A stretch of 21,102 bases of DNA from JBFMHD01 sp040752395 [NCBI: Candidatus Hydrogenedentota bacterium]. GTDB taxonomy: Bacteria > JBFMHD01. The notes beneath the pieces are model-generated. The model was given only the letters and a program-made list of their open reading frames with translations. It was not told where the DNA came from and ran no database searches. The stretch spans positions 1 to 21,102 of the forward strand of contig JBFMHD010000016.1 of assembly GCA_040752395.1 (NCBI GenBank), given 5' to 3'. The position numbers and the translations under genes were made by a program. How positions within the stretch are numbered: position 1 is the stretch's first letter; each line of letters begins with the position of its first letter. Shown here in pieces: positions 15,990-21,102 of this stretch.

Positions 15990-18005
15990 ATGAAACTTAT
16001 TTTTGATATCTTATTACCTTTAATTGTATTGATAGCTCCATTTATTTATTATTTTGTTACCTCATCCAAAAAAAAGTCTGTATTTGAACGTGTCTCAAGA
16101 GAATTTAAAGCTAAACTCGAGGTAACTAAAACTCTTCTTCGTAAAACCTATTCTTTTCAGGCTAAATATAAAGATACTGTTTTTACTGTTGATGAATTCT
16201 CCAAAGGCGAGGGTGAGACGCAGACTCAATGCGCAAGAGTTACGTTTTATCCTGAGTTGGTTTGCCCTTTTATCTCTATTAAATATAAAGATATAAGTGA
16301 TAAAATTCTCTCCTTTAGTGGAGAAAAACTCCAGATAGAAAATATTGATAAGGATTTTCACATTACTACAGAAGATATCGATTACTGGAAAAGAAATATA
16401 AATAAAAATATTATAGCCAAACTTAAACAATTACCCAAAAACACAACCATTGAGTTATTAGAAGGGACACTGCGATTATATTCTGATAAAGCATTAAAAC
16501 ATTACGATTTATTAAAAGAGATTATTTATTATGGTTATGATTTTTTTAAAATATTAACTGAAAAACCTACTAAGAGTATGGAGACCTTACCTCAAGTAGA
16601 AGAAAAGACTCAAGACTCACGACTTGTGACTCACGACTCACAGAATATATGTCCGCGTTGTAAAAGTAAGATACCATTAAATTATAGAGTCTGTCCAGTA
16701 TGCAGATACGAATTAAAGCCCGGCTTAAAAATTAATTATAGTTTTATATTCTCATTCTTTATTATATTAACTCTAATAGCATATCTTGTTTATAATAAAT
16801 ACGAGCCCTTGATTAAAGGCTGGGTAAAAGAGAGAACCCATACCAAATCAGCTACGCCTCTTAAATTACAAAAGCATAAAGTAACTATCACGTATAATAA
16901 TAAAAATGCAAGAGAGGTATATTTTGCCTGGGAAGGGAATAAATGGAATCCGAAAAAAGATAGGATGTCAGGACCTGATAGAAACGGAAATTTTAATATC
17001 GGGTTTGAGTTATATCCCGGAAAGTACCAGTATAAATTTGTGGTTGATGGAGAATGGACGCTTGACCCAAAAGCTTCGACTATAAAAGATGGCGAGTTCA
17101 CAAACTCATTACTGATTGTTGGGACAGAGAATGAGATTAAATTAGCCTGGAACCAGAAAATTATAGAACAAAGAAAAAAGATAAATCTATTAGCAAGTAT
17201 AGGAAAAGAAATTAGTGTATTCAATAAACAAACTGATATAAAACACTTTGCAGTTTTTGGTGATTCACGTGGGAACCCTCATTTATTTAGAAAAATATTA
17301 TTGGATATCAAACAGAGGGAAGCAGAGTTTGTTGTATTCACAGGAGACCTTGTCAACAGACCTGAGTTCATCAATGAATGGGTGGAGATGTTCGAGATTA
17401 TAAAAGAGTCAAATTTGCCGTTTTTTATGGTTCCAGGGAATCATGATATAATGGATACCTCTTCTTACAATTTTTATAGAGATATCTTCTTTTTACCAGA
17501 TGCCGAGACATACTATTCATTGAAATTCAAGAATATTAAAATGTTAGTTTTATCTTCTGAGGACCCGAATTATGTTTCGACTTTTTCTGATACTCAATTT
17601 GTGTTTTTGAAAAATGAATTATCTTCTGATACCCCATTATTAAAATTTGTATGTATCCACAGACCGTTTTATCCTGATAAAGAATTGAGTCATCATTATA
17701 AAGATTCGATGAACAAAAATCCACGATTTCGTGATCAAGTGTGGGAGACATTTATAAAAAATAAAGTTAAGTCCGTTTTTAGTAGTCATGACCATTTTTT
17801 TTATGTCAATCGAGTAGCGGGTCTTTATGAATTTATTTCAGGTGGTGGTGGGGCGAAACTCTATGCGCCGCCATCTAAAGGTGGCTTTTATCATTATTTA
17901 TTAGTTAATATAAAGGAGAAGGATATCATAATAGAAGTTTATAAATTTATAGAAGAGAGAAAAAGTTTTGAAAAACATAAAACTTTTTTTATTAATCAAG
18001 AATGA
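15990..18005 (+). CDS. Membrane-anchored zinc-ribbon / CBM48-like / metallophosphoesterase fusion
   Basis: 671 residues in an unusual order. A first membrane helix (about 5-25) is followed by a soluble region I do not recognise (26-205), a linker encoded by DNA heptamers (206-217), a zinc ribbon with CPRC (221-224) and CPVC (235-238), and a second helix (about 250-268). Next is a CBM48/AMPK-beta-like domain (about 297-376) with W319, K349 and W356 at the carbohydrate-binding positions. The last domain is a calcineurin-like phosphoesterase: D425, D453 in GDLVN, GNHD with N484 and H485, H557, and H600-D-H602. The first metal motif is GDSRG, lacking the usual histidine. Lysine-rich flanks place the zinc ribbon in the cytosol and the CBM and phosphoesterase outside. 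The substrate is unknown. The methyltransferase gene overlaps its end by 4 bp. Confidence 0.8.
   Translation: MKLIFDILLPLIVLIAPFIYYFVTSSKKKSVFERVSREFKAKLEVTKTLLRKTYSFQAKYKDTVFTVDEFSKGEGETQTQCARVTFYPELVCPFISIKYKDISDKILSFSGEKLQIENIDKDFHITTEDIDYWKRNINKNIIAKLKQLPKNTTIELLEGTLRLYSDKALKHYDLLKEIIYYGYDFFKILTEKPTKSMETLPQVEEKTQDSRLVTHDSQNICPRCKSKIPLNYRVCPVCRYELKPGLKINYSFIFSFFIILTLIAYLVYNKYEPLIKGWVKERTHTKSATPLKLQKHKVTITYNNKNAREVYFAWEGNKWNPKKDRMSGPDRNGNFNIGFELYPGKYQYKFVVDGEWTLDPKASTIKDGEFTNSLLIVGTENEIKLAWNQKIIEQRKKINLLASIGKEISVFNKQTDIKHFAVFGDSRGNPHLFRKILLDIKQREAEFVVFTGDLVNRPEFINEWVEMFEIIKESNLPFFMVPGNHDIMDTSSYNFYRDIFFLPDAETYYSLKFKNIKMLVLSSEDPNYVSTFSDTQFVFLKNELSSDTPLLKFVCIHRPFYPDKELSHHYKDSMNKNPRFRDQVWETFIKNKVKSVFSSHDHFFYVNRVAGLYEFISGGGGAKLYAPPSKGGFYHYLLVNIKEKDIIIEVYKFIEERKSFEKHKTFFINQE
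16606..16640 (+). repeat. Five heptanucleotide units inside a coding region
   Basis: AGACTCA, AGACTCA, CGACTTG, TGACTCA and CGACTCA follow one another without gaps, then CAG. They encode residues 206-217, a polar linker just before the zinc ribbon of the 671-residue protein. Thirty-five bases is not a multiple of three, so gain or loss of one unit would shift the frame. It is the only array of this kind found within a gene in this window. Confidence 0.75.
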
Positions 18006-18799
18006 AATCGAAATTTGATGCAATCTGGGAAGACTGGCTCTATAAAGAAGATTTCACAGCTGACATAGAGAGAACTGAAACAGGAAGAAAAAGGTTTCAT
18101 AGTATCATTAAAAATCTCTTAAATAAAAATAGAAATAATAATGTTTTAGAACTTGGCTCAGGTACCGGCACCGATACTCTCCTATTAAAAAAATATATCC
18201 CGCATAACCATTATTTTGCTATGGATATTTCTTTTACAGCAATAAAAGTAATGAAAAAAATAGAGAATAAATTATTTAATACACCAATAAGACCGGTCTA
18301 TAAGATTGTAGGAGATATCAATAATTTGTCTTTCAAAAAAAAATTTTATTTGATTTTTCATCAGGGAGTACTTGAACATCTTGATGAACCGGAAAAGATT
18401 ATCAGGTTTCAACTCGATATATTGCAGGATAATGGCTACATAGTAATTTCAGTTCCACAGACATTCACGTTTTATACAATCTACAAACATAGTAAAATGT
18501 TATTGGGGAAATGGGAATGGGGGTATGAGACAGAGTTTTCAATATTTAGAATAAAAAAAATTTGTAAAAAATTAAGATTAAATCTTATTGATGTGAGTGG
18601 TGAGGGTTATTATCCAACCTGGTTTGACCCTGTATTTGTTTTACGAGATTTAGCAGATAAATTTTTAAGACGATTTAATATGCCCTTTTTACTAAGAAAG
18701 TTATTTATTTTATACAACCAATGCTGGGAGTATTTAGAAACACGTTTCGGTTATTTATTTCAAAAAGAGATAGTATTTTTAATTCAAAAGAAAAAATAA
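18002..18799 (+). CDS. SAM-dependent methyltransferase (class I)
   Basis: 265 residues, cytosolic. Motif I is VLELGSGTG (48-56), the acidic residue after strand beta-2 is D75 in AMDIS, and QGVLEHLDEP (121-130) is the post-beta-4 motif of the Methyltransf_11/UbiE-like group. The C-terminal part (about 160-265) is basic and aromatic, possibly a membrane-associating or substrate-selecting cap. The ATG overlaps the stop of the phosphoesterase gene (ATGA), indicating coupled translation and perhaps a shared pathway. The substrate cannot be predicted; a lipid or glycan intermediate would fit the neighbours, as inference. Confidence 0.85.
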   Translation: MKSKFDAIWEDWLYKEDFTADIERTETGRKRFHSIIKNLLNKNRNNNVLELGSGTGTDTLLLKKYIPHNHYFAMDISFTAIKVMKKIENKLFNTPIRPVYKIVGDINNLSFKKKFYLIFHQGVLEHLDEPEKIIRFQLDILQDNGYIVISVPQTFTFYTIYKHSKMLLGKWEWGYETEFSIFRIKKICKKLRLNLIDVSGEGYYPTWFDPVFVLRDLADKFLRRFNMPFLLRKLFILYNQCWEYLETRFGYLFQKEIVFLIQKKK

Positions 18800-18803
18800 T
18801 GAA

Positions 18804-18840
18804 CGAAGCGATGAATCCAAGAGCCATTTCCCGGGCTTCG
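18804..18840. other. GC-rich inverted repeat between two genes
   Basis: CGAAGC (18804-18809) pairs with GCTTCG (18835-18840), and the inner AGCC (18822-18825) can pair with GGCT (18834-18837) instead. The stretch 18801-18855 is clearly richer in G+C than both neighbours. It may be a remnant of an inserted element or a weak hairpin after the methyltransferase gene. There is no T-run. Confidence 0.3.
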
Positions 18841-18874
18841 CTGGATCGGGATAAAGGGAGTTAAACAAATAACT

Positions 18875-20287
18875 ATGTTTCTAAAGATTATTAAAAAAAA
18901 TTCATTTATACTTTATAGTAGTTTAATATTTATAACTATCTCTGTTTTTTTATTATTCTTACATAAAGACGCATTATATCTTTTCAAAAATGGAGATATA
19001 GCTCAATATTGTTCTTTTATTTCTCATAGGAACCTTCTTCAGCTATCAATACATATCGGATACTATATGATAGGCATTTTATTCAACTCTATATCAATAT
19101 TTCCTGTTATTAATACTATGAATATTTTAAATGTTATTTTTTCAGCAGGCTCAGTGGTAATGTGTCTCTTAATAACTCATTATTTTAATGAAAATAAAAA
19201 TAGCTTTTATGCATTATTAGGATGTTTTGCTTTATTAACCAATCATACTTTCCAGATTAATACATCTTTATCCGAGATATATATGTGTCAATCATTTCTG
19301 AATCTACTGACATTGTTCTTATTTTTAAAGGGTTATTATTTTATAAGTGGAATTATATTTTTTTTAAGTGTATTAGTCTCTACTAATTCTATTTTATATC
19401 TTCTTATGTTTTTTCTTTCTATGAAGGCGTGGGAAAAAAGAATAAAATTTAGTATTCCTCTAATAATAGGGATCTCTCTTTTCATAATTCTATTGAAAGA
19501 AGATTTTATATACGGTGGTAGAGGCGCGAGATTTTATTTATTCGATCCCGTAAATAATATTTTTACAGGCAGATATATTTTGGTCAGGTCAATAATAGGA
19601 ATGTTTACAGATATATCAATTATATGGCTTATCTTTTCAATAACAGGAATAATAACTTTTATTAAAGAGAATAAAGAGGGTTCAATTTATCCGGCAGGTT
19701 TGATAATTGGATTTGTGGCTGGTATCATTTTTAATAGCATAGTAAGCGATAATCTTTTATGGGGACAGGATGAAAAAGAGATACCTGCTCAATTATCGAG
19801 TTTTATGATTTTATCCTGTTTTGCTGGTAGAGGATACTTATTTATTAAGAGATATGGTAGATTAAGTAAAATTTTGTTAATCATCGGGATTTGTTTTACA
19901 TTATATTATATATTCCAATGGAATAACACGGTTAGAAAGGATATAAATGAGGCCAGACATCAATATAATTTAGTTTGTATAACAAAATCTTATGAGGATA
20001 GAGGTTGTATAATATTATCATTGTGGTCATTTTATAAGATTTATTCACTGGTGCATTATGGCGATTCAGAAAGATTTAAACCGCCATTTGATAATTTAGA
20101 GAGAGTATTTATACCCGGGACAACTGAAAATACTAAATTTGAATCTATGATAAGGGATAAAAAATCTTTTGTTGTTACATATGGAATTCCGTCAAAGGTA
20201 GTTCAGTATTTAACAGGATATCAATATACTTTAAAAATCATTACACCGGGTCTTGGATTATTGGAATATGATATACTGCTCCCCTGA
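18875..20287 (+). CDS. Polytopic membrane protein, possibly a GT-C type glycosyltransferase
   Basis: 470 residues with about ten or eleven hydrophobic helices over the first 350, then a soluble C-terminal part of about 115 residues. An acidic motif GDIAQY follows the first helix (about residue 40), the place where GT-C lipid-linked sugar transferases (PMT/ArnT-like) carry their catalytic aspartate. The SLSEIY segment after a mid-protein helix (about 130-135) is also reminiscent of that fold. No family is recognised with confidence. Base composition is very AT-rich. GGGAG lies 14 nt before the ATG, a suboptimal distance. It is in the same orientation as the methyltransferase and may be co-transcribed with it. 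Confidence 0.6.
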   Translation: MFLKIIKKNSFILYSSLIFITISVFLLFLHKDALYLFKNGDIAQYCSFISHRNLLQLSIHIGYYMIGILFNSISIFPVINTMNILNVIFSAGSVVMCLLITHYFNENKNSFYALLGCFALLTNHTFQINTSLSEIYMCQSFLNLLTLFLFLKGYYFISGIIFFLSVLVSTNSILYLLMFFLSMKAWEKRIKFSIPLIIGISLFIILLKEDFIYGGRGARFYLFDPVNNIFTGRYILVRSIIGMFTDISIIWLIFSITGIITFIKENKEGSIYPAGLIIGFVAGIIFNSIVSDNLLWGQDEKEIPAQLSSFMILSCFAGRGYLFIKRYGRLSKILLIIGICFTLYYIFQWNNTVRKDINEARHQYNLVCITKSYEDRGCIILSLWSFYKIYSLVHYGDSERFKPPFDNLERVFIPGTTENTKFESMIRDKKSFVVTYGIPSKVVQYLTGYQYTLKIITPGLGLLEYDILLP

Positions 20288-20335
20288 AACGTGAGACACT
20301 TTAAAGGGGAGGAAAAGAGGCACAAAGGCACAAAG

Positions 20336-20409
20336 CAGGCTACAGACTACAGGCTTACTGGCTCCAGCCGGCTGTAGTCCGTAGCCCGTAGCCCGTAGCC
20401 TGTAGCCTG
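20336..20409. repeat. Heptamer array folding into a 20-bp imperfect hairpin
   Basis: Five direct heptamers GTAGTCC, GTAGCCC, GTAGCCC, GTAGCCT, GTAGCCT occupy 20374-20408. An opposing set, AGGCTAC, AGACTAC, AGGCTTA, lies at 20337-20357. Segment 20336-20355 pairs with 20390-20409 at 18 of 20 positions. A smaller GGCT/AGCC stem fits in the loop. Just upstream, CACAAAGG/CACAAAGC (20321-20336) is another tandem word of period 8. The hairpin follows the membrane-protein gene and could slow transcription, but has no T-run. Confidence 0.7.
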
Positions 20410-20435
20410 TCCTCATACTTCTCACTTCTTCCGTT

Positions 20436-20490
20436 ATCTTGCTTCTTGCCTCTTGCTTCTAAACTAAGTTCTACTGCACCAATAACTGAG
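20436..20490. repeat. Second copy of the 3624-type dispersed repeat
   Basis: It begins ATCTTGCTTCTT like the copy at 3624, carries one extra heptamer (CTTGCCT), and ends with 26 bases (20465-20490) identical to 3648-3673. The two copies therefore differ by heptamer number and by a 2-nt gap between the heptamers and the constant part. Similarity fades after ACTGAG. Confidence 0.7.
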
Positions 20491-20535
20491 AAATTACTTA
20501 TTAATTCCTTTTCTGCACTAACCGATAAATCTAAT

Positions 20536-21102
20536 ATGAAAAAAATATTTTATATCTTCATTTTTCTATTAATATTACTTTTCATTTTACCATCTGATAG
20601 CTGCTATGCCATATTGCAACAACAAATTATTCACGCAAAATCCGTAAATACTCTTAATAGAAAGCCAGCATCTAAAGTAAAATTAGAGTACGAGACTGGA
20701 AAGAGGTACATCCCTGAGGATTCTGATTATACTGAGGAAGATGCAAATATTGAAAGCTCATATTCTTATGATATATCAAAATTTAATTTCACACGAAATT
20801 TATCAAAAGAATGGTATCTCTCATTAACAGCAAAAAGAATAACTCGAAGATATGCTCTATTTACAGACTTAGATTTAAATTCCGAATCAGAGCATTTATT
20901 CGGGTTCTTACGCTATAGAAAATCTAAAAATTTCTGGTTCAAGGTTGACTGGAACTACAGAAAAAAAGATTATGATGACCCGCTCTCCCTTTCTGATAAT
21001 AAATGGCTTGCTCTGGGGACTGAGATGAAATATGAAACTGTGAAAGATATCTATTCATTAAGTTATACGAACAAATTTAATGAATTCTATATAGCCCCAT
21101 CA
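20536..21102 (+). CDS. Secreted, probable outer-membrane beta-barrel protein (partial, runs off the window)
   Basis: An open frame of 189 codons without a stop, cut by the right edge. It starts with MKK and a long hydrophobic stretch ending in SCYA, a signal peptide with likely cleavage after residue 25. The mature part is rich in alternating aromatic and polar residues (for example WYLSLTAKR, FWFKVDWNYR, YSLSYTNKF), as in membrane beta-strands with short charged turns. No conserved family is recognised. The ATG has no clear Shine-Dalgarno. The call of a beta-barrel is from texture only; a periplasmic beta protein is the alternative. Confidence 0.65.
   Translation, partial: MKKIFYIFIFLLILLFILPSDSCYAILQQQIIHAKSVNTLNRKPASKVKLEYETGKRYIPEDSDYTEEDANIESSYSYDISKFNFTRNLSKEWYLSLTAKRITRRYALFTDLDLNSESEHLFGFLRYRKSKNFWFKVDWNYRKKDYDDPLSLSDNKWLALGTEMKYETVKDIYSLSYTNKFNEFYIAPS

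Noticed and set aside
16606-16640. CRISPR-like array
   Set aside because: Units are 7 bp with no spacers; this is a simple tandem repeat in a coding region. No cas gene is present in the window.
18804-18840. Intrinsic terminator after the methyltransferase gene
   Set aside because: The stem is 6 bp with a 25-nt loop and no T-run; kept only as a low-confidence inverted repeat.

Overview
The window is an AT-rich bacterial chromosome segment (about one third G+C by eye). A lipoprotein with an outer-membrane-type sorting signal, and a secreted protein with beta-barrel-like texture at the right edge, point to a diderm. Energy and central metabolism are represented by a complex I membrane arm and a pyrophosphate-type phosphofructokinase. 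The mix of a mycobacterial-type inositol-1-phosphate synthase, PPi-PFK and proliferating heptanucleotide repeats suggests an uncultured candidate phylum. An Omnitrophota-like lineage is my guess only; there is no rRNA gene to test it.

Layout. (1) 68-3490 (+): dnaE, the replicative polymerase alpha subunit. (2) 3491-3766: a repeat-rich gap with a 91-bp element bounded by 13-bp inverted repeats and a second, heptamer-containing repeat. (3) 10877-3767 (-): seven genes nuoA-H-J-K-L-M-N, encoding only the membrane arm of complex I. No peripheral-arm gene (B, C, D, E, F, G or I) is present. (4) 11093-12343 (+): pfp, behind a consensus sigma70-type promoter and a strong ribosome binding site. (5) 12359-14157 (-): a glycine-zipper lipoprotein and an exported protein of unknown function, separated by more repeats. 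(6) 14243-15930: a CDP-alcohol phosphatidyltransferase and inositol-1-phosphate synthase, convergent with overlapping stop codons, probably making an inositol phospholipid. (7) 15990-20287 (+): a multidomain membrane protein (zinc ribbon, CBM48-like domain, metallophosphoesterase), a methyltransferase overlapping it by 4 bp, and a polytopic membrane protein. (8) 20288-20535: a heptamer hairpin and another repeat copy. (9) 20536 to the end: start of a secreted, probably outer-membrane protein, cut by the window edge.

Two themes cross the gene boundaries. First, short tandem heptanucleotide arrays (AAGTAAG, CTTGCTT, TTGCCTC, GTAGCCC, GACTCAC types) occur upstream of dnaE, between nuo genes, in both large repeat gaps, and inside one reading frame, where copy-number change would usually shift the frame. 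Second, several promoters lie so close to their start codons (ino1, the 671-residue gene, the 294-residue gene, perhaps nuoA and the phosphatidyltransferase) that leaderless transcripts are likely, whereas pfp has a normal leader. The most novel protein is the 671-residue one, which places a carbohydrate-binding-type domain and a phosphoesterase on the same membrane anchor beside inositol lipid genes.
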